From Phycisphaerales bacterium (GTDB lineage Bacteria; Planctomycetota; Phycisphaerae; Phycisphaerales; UBA1924), in the NCBI GenBank assembly GCA_040217175.1, contig JAVJNT010000002.1, positions 620,001-684,000 of the forward strand: 64,000 nt of DNA, in the 5' to 3' direction. Below are positions 45,804-54,844 of this stretch, piece after piece. Both the position numbers and the translations under genes were made by a program. The notes beneath the pieces were generated by a model. It made no database searches, was not told where the DNA came from, and saw only the letters and a list, made by a program, of their open reading frames with translations. The first letter of the stretch is position 1. Each line of letters begins with the position of its first letter.

Positions 45804-46757
45804 TCAGGCCTGCAAGATCCGCCGAAGCCGCTGCAACACGCTCTCGTCTTCGGTCCTGGGAACCATACGCGAGGGCTCCACGCTGCGCATGCCCGGAACG
45901 CCGGGACGCACGCCCAGGATGTCCTGCTCCCAGTCGCTGCCGCTCTGCCGCTCGCTCAGCGGCCCCTCGGCCGAGCCACGCAGGAACTGGTGGATAATCT
46001 GCTCGTCTTCGCTAAGCGAATCGACCTCGGCATCGGGTACGTCCCGCACGCGCTCGAACCAGGACTTGGACTCGACGGCCAGCATGCGGCCCTTGTCGAG
46101 CATGGCCATGCGGTCGGCGATGGTGAAGGCCGAGTCCATCTCGTGGGTCACCACCACGCAGGCGATGCCCAGCTTCTTGGTCAGGTCGAGCAGCAAGCGG
46201 TCGATCTGGGCGCTCGTGATCGGATCGAGCCCGGCGCTGGGCTCGTCGCAAAAGAGGAGCTGGGGGTCGAGGGCCATCGCTCGCGCGAGCCCGGCCCGCT
46301 TCTTCATGCCCCCGGAGATCTGCGCCGGGAACAGGTCGGCCGCCTCGCGGAGCTGGACCTGCTCGAGCTTGATCTTGACCTGGATGTCGATGATCTCCTG
46401 GCTGAGGCGTGTATGCTCCTGCAATGGAAGAGCCACGTTCTCGGCCACGGTCATGCTGTTGAAGAGCGCGCCGCTCTGGAACAGGATGCCAAACTTCAGA
46501 CGCACCTGGTTGAGCTTCTCTTCGGTGAGCCCGCAGATATCGTGCTCGAACATCGAGATGCTGCCCGCGTCGCTCTTGAGCGAGCCGATCATGAGTCGCA
46601 GCAGCGTGCTCTTGCCCGAGCCCGAGCCCCCCATGATGACCATGGTCTCGCCGGGCAAGACGTCGAGATCGATGCCCCGAAGGATCTCGCGGCCGTCGAA
46701 GCTCTTGCGCAGGCCTCGGACGCGTAGCACCGGGCCATCGTTCTTGCCCGGCGGCAT
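45804..46757 (-). CDS. mlaF: MlaF-family ABC transporter ATPase
   Basis: A 317-residue ATPase with Walker A GGSGSGKST (about 43-51), Q loop FQSGALFNSMTV as in the MlaF/Ttg2A subfamily, signature SGGMKKRAGLARA, Walker B LLFCDEPSAGLD and VVVTHEMDSAF. The C-terminal 70 residues (about 245-317) are an added polar tail with no family match. It follows the DUF4190 gene after 3 bases and precedes mlaD. The permease partner mlaE is 34 kb away at 10666, next to a STAS gene. Confidence 0.92.
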   Translation of the reverse strand: MPPGKNDGPVLRVRGLRKSFDGREILRGIDLDVLPGETMVIMGGSGSGKSTLLRLMIGSLKSDAGSISMFEHDICGLTEEKLNQVRLKFGILFQSGALFNSMTVAENVALPLQEHTRLSQEIIDIQVKIKLEQVQLREAADLFPAQISGGMKKRAGLARAMALDPQLLFCDEPSAGLDPITSAQIDRLLLDLTKKLGIACVVVTHEMDSAFTIADRMAMLDKGRMLAVESKSWFERVRDVPDAEVDSLSEDEQIIHQFLRGSAEGPLSERQSGSDWEQDILGVRPGVPGMRSVEPSRMVPRTEDESVLQRLRRILQA

Positions 46758-46760
46758 GGC

Positions 46761-47591
46761 TCAGCCCTCGCCCGAACTGCTGTCATCGCCGCCCGAGTCA
46801 GGGTCGGTCGGCTCGGGATCAACCAGATCAGGGTCGGCCGGTGTCGGCGCACTCGGTACCACCGGCATGGTCGAGCCCGCGGGCGGCAAGAGCCAGACGA
46901 GCGAGCCGTCCGGGGCCTCGAACGCGATGTTGTGGACGACGTTCGAGCCCGCGGCACCCTGGTTCGGGATGATGACCATGAACAGGACGGTCCCCTGATC
47001 GAACGGCAGCGCGAGCGGCGCTGCGGCGTACGACGCGGGCGAGTACACCTGGCCGGCGTCAGCCTGAGCGGTCTCGATGCTCGGGCCGACCTCGATCGCC
47101 AGTTGGATGAGGTCCCACATGCCTTCGGGCCGGGCTTGCATCGCACCGAACTCTGCCGACAGCGCGTTGCCCCAGGCGTCCATCGATGCATCGTCGAGCA
47201 GCTGCGCCTGCGAACTGACCATGTAGCTCTGCGCCTCTTGGAGGTCGCGCGCCTCGACGGCCTCGACCAGCCTGCCCAGCCCGCTCCATTCGCGGCCGGC
47301 CGCGGCCGCACCGAAGATGATCGCGATGTTGATGGCGCCGGCGACCAGACCGATGACGATCGCGGCGATGGCCAGGCCGCCGCCCTTCTTGCGACCGCCC
47401 GACGACGAGATGAGTACGAGCGCGAGCACGCCCAGCAGCAGGCCGAACGGACCGACGCCCGGGATGCAGCAGGCGATCAGGCCGACCAGCGAGATCACGA
47501 AGGCGAAGACGGCCAGGATGCTGGTCTTCGGCTCGAGGTACTCGGGGCCGCCGGCAAATTCCTGGGGCTGGGCGTAGGGATTGTCGCTCAT
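46761..47591 (-). CDS. DUF4190-like membrane protein
   Basis: A 276-residue product with two N-terminal membrane helices (ILAVFAFVISLVGLIACCIPGVG and LLLGVLALVLI, then GLAIAAIVIGLVAGAINIAIIF). This is the Ala/Gly-rich pattern of DUF4190. A helical domain and an acidic Pro/Asp/Ser-rich C-terminus (DPEPTDPDSGGDDSSS) follow. It is the first gene of the operon with mlaF and mlaD, which suggests an envelope-related role, but none is known. A TTGACA -35 and a TACCCT -10 precede the ATG. Confidence 0.65.
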   Translation of the reverse strand: MSDNPYAQPQEFAGGPEYLEPKTSILAVFAFVISLVGLIACCIPGVGPFGLLLGVLALVLISSSGGRKKGGGLAIAAIVIGLVAGAINIAIIFGAAAAGREWSGLGRLVEAVEARDLQEAQSYMVSSQAQLLDDASMDAWGNALSAEFGAMQARPEGMWDLIQLAIEVGPSIETAQADAGQVYSPASYAAAPLALPFDQGTVLFMVIIPNQGAAGSNVVHNIAFEAPDGSLVWLLPPAGSTMPVVPSAPTPADPDLVDPEPTDPDSGGDDSSSGEG

Positions 47592-47596
47592 GCCGC

Positions 47597-47623
47597 AGGG
47601 TAGCCCGCCCAGAAGCCTGTCAA
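47597..47623 (-). promoter_or_regulatory. Promoter of the DUF4190-mlaF-mlaD operon
   Basis: On the reverse strand a consensus TTGACA (47623-47618) is followed after 15 bases by TACCCT (47602-47597), which ends 5 nt before the ATG at 47591. No ribosome binding site fits in the 5-nt leader. Confidence 0.55.
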
Positions 47624-47651
47624 CGCCAGGGCAACCGACACGCGGCCGCGG

Positions 47652-48812
47652 CTAGACCGTCGCCGTCACCACCTGGTGGGCCTCGACGATGGCGTCGGCG
47701 GCGAAGCGGACCTCGTCCTCGGTAGTGAACCGCGAGAGGCTGATCCGCAGGGAGCCGGCGGCCTTCTTCTTGTCGAGCCCCATCGCGCACAGCACCGGGC
47801 TTGGCTCGAGCGAGCCGCTGCTGCACGCCGAGCCGGCCGAGACGCACACGCCCATCTCGGCGAGGGTCAGCAGCATGATCTCGGCATCGGCCCCGGGGAT
47901 GGCCAGGTTGGTCGTGTTCCACAGCCGCTCGGCGGGGTCGCGCGGGCCGTTCACGCAGGCGCCCTCGATGCGCTCGATCACGCCTCGCTCCAATTCGTCC
48001 CGCATGGCCGCGACGCGGGCGCGGTTGCCCGGGTCGGCCAGCCAGGCCTGAGCGCCCTTGGCGGCCTCGCCCAGCCCGACGATGCCCGGCACGTTCTCGG
48101 TGCCCCCGCGCCGGCCGAGCTCTTGCGAGCCGTGCGACTGGCGGCAGATCTTGAAGCCCCGGCGGACCCAGAGCGCGCCGATGCCCTTGGGTCCGTGGAA
48201 CTTGTGGGCGCTAAAGGTCAGCAGGTCGAACGGATACGCGCGGACGTCGGTCTCCATCCGGCCGACCCACTGCGTGCCATCGACGTGCACCGCGGCGCCC
48301 GCGTCCTTGGCCATCTTCGCCAGCTCGGCGATGGGCTGGATGGCGCCGGTCTCGTTGTTGGCCCACTGCACGCTGAGCACCGCGACCGAGTCGTCGATCA
48401 TTGACCGCGACGCCTCGAGGTCGATCGCACCGCCCGGCCCGATCGGCAGCCAGCGGACCTCGGCCTTGCCGCAGGCGTGCAGGCTCTTGGCCAGCTCGCG
48501 GACGGCCGGGTGCTCGACGCCGCTGGTAACCAGCACGCGACGGCCGCAGGTCTTCTCGGCTTCCTCGAGCGCACCGCGGATGGCGAGCTGGCAGCTCTCG
48601 GTGCCGCCCGAGCAGAAGACGACCTCGCGTTGACCCGCCCCGATCAGTTCGGCCACCGATCGCCGGGCCTGCTCGATCCGCGCCCGCGCCGACTGACCCG
48701 GACGGTGCACGCTGGACGGATTCGCCCAGCAGTTTTCAAGGCACTCGCACACCGCCGAGACGACCTCGGGCAGCGGTCGCGTGGTCGCGTTGTTGTCCAG
48801 GTAGGCGTTCAC
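47652..48812 (-). CDS. Cysteine desulfurase (NifS/IscS family)
   Basis: A PLP enzyme that takes sulfur from cysteine for Fe-S clusters and tRNA thiolation. The 386-residue product has LDNNATTRPLPEV at the start, VQWANNETGAIQPIAEL, the PLP Lys in FSAHKFHGPKGIG, RRGGTENVPGIVGLG, and the persulfide Cys in VSAGSACSSGSLEPS. The short loop around the Cys fits class I (NifS/IscS) rather than SufS. The start is GTG 48812, with GGAGG 12 nt upstream. No iscU or other cluster-assembly gene adjoins. Confidence 0.94.
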   Translation of the reverse strand: MNAYLDNNATTRPLPEVVSAVCECLENCWANPSSVHRPGQSARARIEQARRSVAELIGAGQREVVFCSGGTESCQLAIRGALEEAEKTCGRRVLVTSGVEHPAVRELAKSLHACGKAEVRWLPIGPGGAIDLEASRSMIDDSVAVLSVQWANNETGAIQPIAELAKMAKDAGAAVHVDGTQWVGRMETDVRAYPFDLLTFSAHKFHGPKGIGALWVRRGFKICRQSHGSQELGRRGGTENVPGIVGLGEAAKGAQAWLADPGNRARVAAMRDELERGVIERIEGACVNGPRDPAERLWNTTNLAIPGADAEIMLLTLAEMGVCVSAGSACSSGSLEPSPVLCAMGLDKKKAAGSLRISLSRFTTEDEVRFAADAIVEAHQVVTATV

Positions 48813-48860
48813 CGAACGGGCAGGCCTCCGAGCGGGCGTGCGGGATCAGACGCGACGGCC

Positions 48861-49613
48861 TCAGCGGTCGTCGTCGCCCTCTTCGTCATCATCCTCGTCG
48901 TCTTCGTCATCATCCTCGTCGTCTTCGTCTTCGTACTCGTCGTCGTCTTCCTCGTCCTCGTACTCGTCATCCTCGTACTCGTCGTCCTCGTAATCGGATT
49001 CTTCCTGGGCCTTCTGCCGCTCCTCGAGCAGCTCCTTGAGCTGGTCGGGGTTCAGCACGCGGACGAGGCCGTCCTTCAGCCGGCGCTGGGCGAAGTTGAT
49101 GATGAGGCCCAGCTCGAGCTCGAGGGCCCGCAGCTTGGCGCGCGTCTGCAGGCGCTCGCCCGTGCCGACGTCGCCCGGCCGCGCAACCAGGTCGACGATG
49201 AAGCGGTCCTCGACGAACAGCGACGCGGTGACCTGGCCTACGAGCTGGTCCTGGTACTTCACGTCGATGGTCCGGTCGGCCACGTGCTCGATGCCGGCTT
49301 CCTTCATCTCGATCTGCAGCGCCTTGTTGTACATCTCGATGGGCAGGCCCGGGCCCAGGGCCTTGTGCACCTCGATGGCGCAGCCGATGACGCGGCGGCT
49401 GATGTCGGTCAGCTCTGGGTCGAGGGCGCTCAGCGGGATGCCCTGGCGGTCGTGCCCGCCGTGGCCCCGGCCGTGGCCGCGACCGCCGCCATGCCGGCCC
49501 CGTCCACCGCCGTGGCCTCGGCCCCGTCCGCCGCGACCTCGGCCCCCACCGCCGCGACCCCCGCCGCCCCGGTACTCGCCTCGCTCGTCGTAGTCTCGCC
49601 TGTCGTTGCTCAT
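48861..49613 (-). CDS. RGG-box / degenerate GxxExxY (PD-(D/E)XK-like) / acidic-tail protein
   Basis: A 250-residue product in three parts. Residues about 12-60 are an RGG/GRG-rich region (GGGGRGGGGRGRGGRGRG type) like RNA-binding RGG boxes. Residues about 65-185 match the GxxExxY family (VIGCAIEVHKALGPG, LPIEMYNKALQIEM, LVGQVTASLFVEDRFIVDLVA, LGLIINFAQRRLKDGLVRV). The nuclease-like residues of that family are changed: the Asp of ADLL is replaced (ASLF), ELK reads DLV, and the Glu of GxxExxY is shifted by one. Residues about 195-250 are an acidic Asp/Glu/Tyr tail. It is probably not a nuclease; RNA binding is an inference. ATG 49613 begins MSNDRRDYDERG. Confidence 0.75.
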   Translation of the reverse strand: MSNDRRDYDERGEYRGGGGRGGGGRGRGGRGRGHGGGRGRHGGGRGHGRGHGGHDRQGIPLSALDPELTDISRRVIGCAIEVHKALGPGLPIEMYNKALQIEMKEAGIEHVADRTIDVKYQDQLVGQVTASLFVEDRFIVDLVARPGDVGTGERLQTRAKLRALELELGLIINFAQRRLKDGLVRVLNPDQLKELLEERQKAQEESDYEDDEYEDDEYEDEEDDDEYEDEDDEDDDEDDEDDDEEGDDDR

Positions 49614-49888
49614 CTGAAGTGCTCCAAAGTGTGGGATCAAAGAGGGGAAATCGGTGAATGAGGTACGGCCCTCGCGGCGGGCTCGTTCCGTGCGACGCAA
49701 GGGCCGCCACGCGGGTCTTGATGGTGGAATCGGTTCGCCGGCCGGGTTGGAAGACCAACGAATGGATCGGGCTCTGGTAGGAAGCCGAAGGGGGCGGGCC
49801 AACCCGTACCGCCACCGCCGAATCCCTCAAGGATACCACGAACCGGCGTCCGGCGACACGCAATCTTGCAAGCGGGCCGCGAACTCGG

Positions 49889-50677
49889 TCAGAACGCCGG
49901 CGTCCGGCCGCCGTCGACGGCCAGCACCGTGCCCGTGACGTAGCTCGCCGCGGGCGTGCAGTAGAACGCCACCGCGGCGGCCACCTCTTCGGGCTCGCCC
50001 AGGCGGCCCATCGGGATCGACGCGATCGCCTCGTCCCTCACGGCCCTCGCGTCGCTGCCCTGGCGGCTGGCCTTGGCGTCGAACAGGCTGCTCAGCCGGG
50101 CCGTGTCGGTGAAGCCCGGCAGAACGCTGTTGACCGTCACCCCGTCCTTGGCGACCTCGCCCGCCAGCGTCTTGGCCCAGGCCGCGACGGCCGCGCGGAC
50201 GGTGTTGCTGACGCCCAGCCCAGGGATCGGGCACTTCACGCTCGTGCTGATGACGTTGACGATCCGGCCGAAGCGCTTCTCCCGCATCCCCGGCAAGACC
50301 AAGTTGGCCAGGTTTTGGTTGTTCACCAGGTGGGCCGTCATGCCCTTGAGGAACGCCTCGCCATCGGCCTCGGTGATCGGCCCGCCGGGCGGCCCGCCGG
50401 TGTTGTTGACGAGCACGTCGAAGCCGCCGGCGCGGTCCATGGCCCCGCTGGCCTCGTCGAGCACCATCACGGGATCTTGGAAGTCGGCGATGGCGATGTC
50501 GTGCTCGACTCCGTCAACGACCGGCAGCGCCGCCATGGCCTCGCCCAGCCGCTGCGGATCGCGGGCAAAGAGCGTCACGCGGCAGCCAAGAGCAGCGAGC
50601 GCGACAGCGGAAGCCAGCCCGATGCCCTGGCTGGCGCCGCAGACCAGAGCGGTTCGTCCGTGGAGGTTGGTGTCCAT
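49889..50677 (-). CDS. Short-chain dehydrogenase/reductase family protein
   Basis: A 262-residue Rossmann-fold product with the NAD(P) motif GASQGIG, FDVLVNNTGGPPGGPI, and SVLPGFTDTARL near the C-terminal half. The catalytic YxxxK is missing: where it should be, the sequence reads CPIPGLGVSNTVRAAVAAWAKTLA, with Ser and Arg in the Tyr and Lys positions. This variant occurs in a recognisable SDR subgroup often annotated as 3-oxoacyl-ACP reductase, so normal reductase chemistry is doubtful. TATGGT lies 5 nt before ATG 50677 and there is no Shine-Dalgarno sequence. Substrate unknown. Confidence 0.85.
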   Translation of the reverse strand: MDTNLHGRTALVCGASQGIGLASAVALAALGCRVTLFARDPQRLGEAMAALPVVDGVEHDIAIADFQDPVMVLDEASGAMDRAGGFDVLVNNTGGPPGGPITEADGEAFLKGMTAHLVNNQNLANLVLPGMREKRFGRIVNVISTSVKCPIPGLGVSNTVRAAVAAWAKTLAGEVAKDGVTVNSVLPGFTDTARLSSLFDAKASRQGSDARAVRDEAIASIPMGRLGEPEEVAAAVAFYCTPAASYVTGTVLAVDGGRTPAF

Positions 50678-50682
50678 GGGCG

Positions 50683-50688
50683 ACCATA
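50683..50688 (-). promoter_or_regulatory. -10-like hexamer for the SDR gene
   Basis: TATGGT on the reverse strand, 5 nt before the ATG at 50677; leaderless-type arrangement. Confidence 0.4.
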
Positions 50689-50849
50689 GGGGAGGGGTGC
50701 GGTTGGTTGGTGGCCCGGGCAGCAAGGCGTTGCGTGGCCCGTCGTGGCCACTTCGCGACGAAGACGCAAACACGGCACCGATCGCACCATCTTCGGGTAC
50801 ATTGACGGGATCGTCCCGCCGAGCGAGTGACGTCCACAGGAGAGAACGG

Positions 50850-51452
50850 ATGAACTGCCCAACGCCCGCCATCCTCGCGATCACCGTCGCCTCGGCCTGC
50901 ACGGCTCCGACGCTGGCCCAGGCCATTTTGATCGAGGCCGACCTGCCCGGCGGGCTTCCGATGCCCGGCGACCGGACGACCATCACGATGAGCGCCGGCT
51001 TCAACCCGCTCGACTACGCGATGGCCGCCATCGGCACCGACCTGGTGATCAACCAGGTCCAGGGCCGGCTCGAAGACCCCCGCCTGATCGCGCCCATGAA
51101 CGGGCCGGGCACGAGCGCGGGTGCGGTCTCGGGCACCGGCGTCGACGGCATCATCGCCGGCCAGCTCAACTTCCCGCTCGCGGGCATCTACGCCGACCCG
51201 ACCAACCCGATCGCGTTCTGGGCGGTCGACTGGATCTACGAGCCGGGCGGCCCCGGGCCGGGCTCGGACGTGCTGCTGCACGTGGTGACCGAGACCACGC
51301 GGTTCGACGTGTACACCGACCGCCTGCTGGCCACCAGCGAGTTCCGCGTCGACGAACTCGAGGAAGGCGAGCTGCTGATCGTCGTGCCCGCGCCGAGCAG
51401 TGCGGTGGCTCTCGTCGGCGGCCTGGCGCTCGCCTCGCGCCGCCGTCGCTAG
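50850..51452 (+). CDS. Exported protein with PEP-CTERM-like sorting tail
   Basis: A 200-residue product with a signal peptide (ILAITVASACTAPTLAQA), a beta-rich body of unknown fold, and a C-terminal sorting signal VVPAPSSAVALVGGLALAS followed by four Arg. AGGAG lies about 7 nt before the ATG. TTCGGGTACATT (about 50795-50806) upstream resembles the TTCGGGTATATT before the peroxidase gene and probably holds its -10. Its TAG stop shares CTAG with the convergent mfd stop. Confidence 0.7.
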   Translation: MNCPTPAILAITVASACTAPTLAQAILIEADLPGGLPMPGDRTTITMSAGFNPLDYAMAAIGTDLVINQVQGRLEDPRLIAPMNGPGTSAGAVSGTGVDGIIAGQLNFPLAGIYADPTNPIAFWAVDWIYEPGGPGPGSDVLLHVVTETTRFDVYTDRLLATSEFRVDELEEGELLIVVPAPSSAVALVGGLALASRRRR

Positions 51453-54400
51453 CCCGCCGCGACCGGCTCTCTCGACCCCTCGGGCAGCAGCCGCTTGCAC
51501 AAGACGTCGACGAGCGTCCGTCCCTGGCGGTACTGCTCGGGCGGCCGCCAGTAGATCTCGTGCAGCGGCCGCTGCGTGTCGGCGTCGCGGCGCTTGGCGC
51601 CGCCGCTGCTGGGCGTCAGGCTCGTGAGCGAGCCGGCGACGCCCTCGAGCTTGTCGAGCACGGGCCTCGGGTCGGCGGCGAAGAGGATCACGTCGGCCCC
51701 GCGCACGGCGGCGCTGCTGACGCCCGCGCTCGCGAGCGCGACGCGCAGCTCGGCCAGGCTCAGCAGTCGCTCGACCTGACCGGGCGGCTTGCCGTAGGCC
51801 TCGGCCAGGTCCTCGCGCACGGCCGAGACCTGCCCGATGCTGCTGGCCAGCGCCATGCGCCGGTAGGCGGCCATGCGGCGCACGTCGCCTGGGACGTAGC
51901 TCTCGGGGATGTAGCCCTTCAAGCCGACGTCGAGGGCGATGCGGCTGTGCGTGACGCTCCGCTGCCCGGTCATCTCCTGCACGGCTTGCTCGAGCAGCCG
52001 GCAGTACATGTCGTAGCCCACCACCGCGATGTGGCCGGACTGCTCCGAGCCGAGCAGGTTGCCCGCGCCGCGGATCTCGAGGTCGCGCATGGCGATCTTG
52101 AAGCCCGCGCCGAGCATGGCGTACTGCTCGACGGCCGCCAGCCGCTTCTTGGCGACGGCGCTCAGGATGCCGTCCTCGGGCAAGAGCAGGTAGCAGTACG
52201 CGCGTCGACTACTCCGACCAACGCGTCCGCGGAGCTGATGCAGGTCTGCCAGCCCGAAGTTGTCGGCGTCGGCGATGATCATGGTGTTGGCGCTGGGCTG
52301 GTCGATGCCGCTCTCGATGATGGTCGTGCTGACCAGGATGTCCGCCTCGCGGCGCACGAACTTCAGCATGACCTCTTCGAGCTGGCCGCCGGGCATCTGG
52401 CCGTGCCCCACCACGATGTCGGCCTCGGGCGCGAGCCCCTGGACTTCCGCTGCTCTTGACTTGATGTCCTTCACGCGGTTGTGGACGAAGAAGACCTGGC
52501 CCTCACGCGCCAGCTCGCGCGCGATCGCCTGCTCGATGCGCGCCCGATCAAACGGCATCACCTCCGTCACCACGCTCTGCCGCTCGGCCGGCGGCGTCGT
52601 CAGGCTCGAGATGTCGCGCAGCCCGAGCATCGCCATGTGCAGCGTCCGCGGGATGGGCGTGGCGCTCAGCGTCAGCACGTCGGCCTCGGTCCGCAGCCGC
52701 AGCAGTTGCTCCTTGTGCTCGACGCCGAAGCGCTGCTCCTCGTCGATGACGACCAGGCCGAGGTCGCTGAAGCGCACGTCCTTGCTCAGGAGCCGGTGCG
52801 TGCCGATGATGACGTCGACCTCGCCCTTGCGCAGGGCCTTGAGCGTCTCGTTGCTCTCCTTGGTCGTCTTGTATCGCGAGATGCTCTCGACCCTGAACGG
52901 ATACGCCGCGAAGCGCTCTCGGAACGTCCGCTCGTGCTGCTCGGCCAGCACCGTCGTGGGTACGAGCACGGCCACCTGTTTGCCGAACTCGACGGCCTTG
53001 AACGCCGCGCGGATCGCCAGCTCGGTCTTGCCGAACCCGACGTCGCCGCAGATGAGCCGGTCCATCGGCCTGGGGCTCGCCATGTCGCGCTTGATGCTGC
53101 CGAGCGCTGCGAGCTGGTCGTCGGTCTCCTGATATGGGAACTCGGCCTCGAACTCCTTCTGCCAGGTCGTGTCGGCGGGGTAGGCGATGCCCGGGCTGGC
53201 CTCGCGGGCCGCCCGCACGCGGAGCAGCTCGCCCGCGAGGTCCTTCACCGACTCGGCGACCTTCTCCTTCTGGTTCTTCCAGCGAGCGCCACCGAGCTGC
53301 GAGAGCGGCGGCGTGCCGCTGAAGCCGCCGACGTACTTCTGCACCAGGTCGACTTGCGTTGCCGGAACGTGCAGTCGCGCACGGTCCTTGAACTCGAGCG
53401 TGAGAAATTCCTCGACGTTGAGGTCGTTGGGCCTTTTCTTCTTCTTGCCCTTGGCCGCCCTGGCGACGTCGGTGCTCTTGCCCGAGCCATCGATCTCCAT
53501 CAGCGTGAGCCCCACGAACCGCGCGATGCCATGATCGGCGTGCACGACGTGGTCGCCTGGCGCAAAGTCCAGGAACGCGTCGACGGTGCGGGCACCCTTG
53601 ATGCGCGCGTGCCGACGGCGCACGGGCGCGCGGCCGAGCATCTCGTGCAAGGGCAATACGGCGATCGTCTGCTTTTGCCGCCATACAAAGCCGTGCGCGA
53701 TCACCGCGTGCCACGGTTCCAGGTTCGTCACCTGGGCCTCGTCCATGAGCTCGCCCAGGCGGCTGATCTCGCCCGGCGTCGCGCACGGAACGAGCACCCG
53801 CGCCTGCTCCTCGTTCGCCCACGCCCCGGCGGCGGTGATGACCTCGATCGCCCCGCCCGCGCCGTCGGCCCGGAAGTCCGGCGGTCGCTCGACGGGCAAC
53901 GAGAGTTCCTCGGCATCGCCCGTGCTCGAGTACTGGTTCAGCTCGGCAAACGCGTGCAGTCGCTCTTGGGCCATCTTCACGACCTTGGTGTGCGCGATCA
54001 CGCCCGACTCGGCCCGCACACGCTCGAAGTAGCCCCGGCCCTGCTCGCTGACCTCGAGCGTCTCAACGAGCACGCCGAATGCGCGCGGCGGGCAGTGGTC
54101 GATGAAGCACACGCCGCTGCCCTGTGCCTGGTCGCCCTCGATGGCGGCGGGCAGGTCGACGGCGTCCATCGCCGTCACGCTCGCCAGGCTCTGCACGTCG
54201 ATCTCGGCGATGCGGTCGATCTCGTCGCCGAAGAAGTCCAGCCGCACCGGCACTGCGGCGTCCTGGTCGGCGCCGGGCGCGGCGGGAAAGACGTCGACGA
54301 TGCCGCCGCGCTGGGCGAACTGGCCCGGCTCGTCGACCGCATCGACGCGGTCATAGCCCGCGTCGCCCAGCCAGCGCACCAATTCGCCCGGATCGACGCG

Positions 54401-54823
54401 ATCGCCCCGCTGCACCCGTCGGCTCAGCCGCTCGAGTTGCTCGGCCGCGGGGGCCGGCTGCATCCATGCATGGATCGACCCGACGATGGCGAACGGCTTG
54501 TCGGTCTGGCCCAGTTCGCGCGCCCGACGCACGGCCGCGACACGGCCCGCCAGTGCCCGGGCCGAGACGCCGTCGGGCCCGGCCTCGATCGCCGGCAGCT
54601 CGACGACCTCGAGCCCGACGCCCTCGAGCTCGTCGGCGGCGTGCTGGGCGTCCTCCACGTGGGCGTGGATGAGCACGACGGGCCGCTCGAGGCGGCGCGC
54701 GAGGGCCGCGGCGGTGAAGCTGGGCGAGGCGCCGATGGCGCCGCGCACGCGCGGCCTTCCCTTGCCGCTCAGGGCATGGGCCAATTCCTCGAGTCCGCCG
54801 AGTTCTGCGAGCAACTCGTGCAA
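51449..54823 (-). CDS. mfd: Transcription-repair coupling factor Mfd
   Basis: Mfd removes RNA polymerase stalled at DNA damage and recruits UvrA. The 1124-residue product has the UvrB-like N-terminal region and a CarD-like polymerase-interaction domain (FAPGDHVVHADHGIARFVGL, EFLTLEFKDRARLHVPATQVDLVQKYVG). The RecG-like motor has Walker A ICGDVGFGKTELAIRAAFKA, DEEQRFGVEHKEQL, TLSATPIPRTLHMAMLGLRD and TTIIESGIDQPSANTMII, followed by RVGRSSRRAYCYLL and the C-terminal D7 domain. The start is unusual: TTG 54823 is the only standard-type start after the upstream stop and has no ribosome binding site. Translation may continue from the ComEA-like gene 22 bases upstream. Confidence 0.96.
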   Translation of the reverse strand: MHELLAELGGLEELAHALSGKGRPRVRGAIGASPSFTAAALARRLERPVVLIHAHVEDAQHAADELEGVGLEVVELPAIEAGPDGVSARALAGRVAAVRRARELGQTDKPFAIVGSIHAWMQPAPAAEQLERLSRRVQRGDRVDPGELVRWLGDAGYDRVDAVDEPGQFAQRGGIVDVFPAAPGADQDAAVPVRLDFFGDEIDRIAEIDVQSLASVTAMDAVDLPAAIEGDQAQGSGVCFIDHCPPRAFGVLVETLEVSEQGRGYFERVRAESGVIAHTKVVKMAQERLHAFAELNQYSSTGDAEELSLPVERPPDFRADGAGGAIEVITAAGAWANEEQARVLVPCATPGEISRLGELMDEAQVTNLEPWHAVIAHGFVWRQKQTIAVLPLHEMLGRAPVRRRHARIKGARTVDAFLDFAPGDHVVHADHGIARFVGLTLMEIDGSGKSTDVARAAKGKKKKRPNDLNVEEFLTLEFKDRARLHVPATQVDLVQKYVGGFSGTPPLSQLGGARWKNQKEKVAESVKDLAGELLRVRAAREASPGIAYPADTTWQKEFEAEFPYQETDDQLAALGSIKRDMASPRPMDRLICGDVGFGKTELAIRAAFKAVEFGKQVAVLVPTTVLAEQHERTFRERFAAYPFRVESISRYKTTKESNETLKALRKGEVDVIIGTHRLLSKDVRFSDLGLVVIDEEQRFGVEHKEQLLRLRTEADVLTLSATPIPRTLHMAMLGLRDISSLTTPPAERQSVVTEVMPFDRARIEQAIARELAREGQVFFVHNRVKDIKSRAAEVQGLAPEADIVVGHGQMPGGQLEEVMLKFVRREADILVSTTIIESGIDQPSANTMIIADADNFGLADLHQLRGRVGRSSRRAYCYLLLPEDGILSAVAKKRLAAVEQYAMLGAGFKIAMRDLEIRGAGNLLGSEQSGHIAVVGYDMYCRLLEQAVQEMTGQRSVTHSRIALDVGLKGYIPESYVPGDVRRMAAYRRMALASSIGQVSAVREDLAEAYGKPPGQVERLLSLAELRVALASAGVSSAAVRGADVILFAADPRPVLDKLEGVAGSLTSLTPSSGGAKRRDADTQRPLHEIYWRPPEQYRQGRTLVDVLCKRLLPEGSREPVAAG

Positions 54824-54844
54824 GCGCGAGAAGATGTTAGGGCG

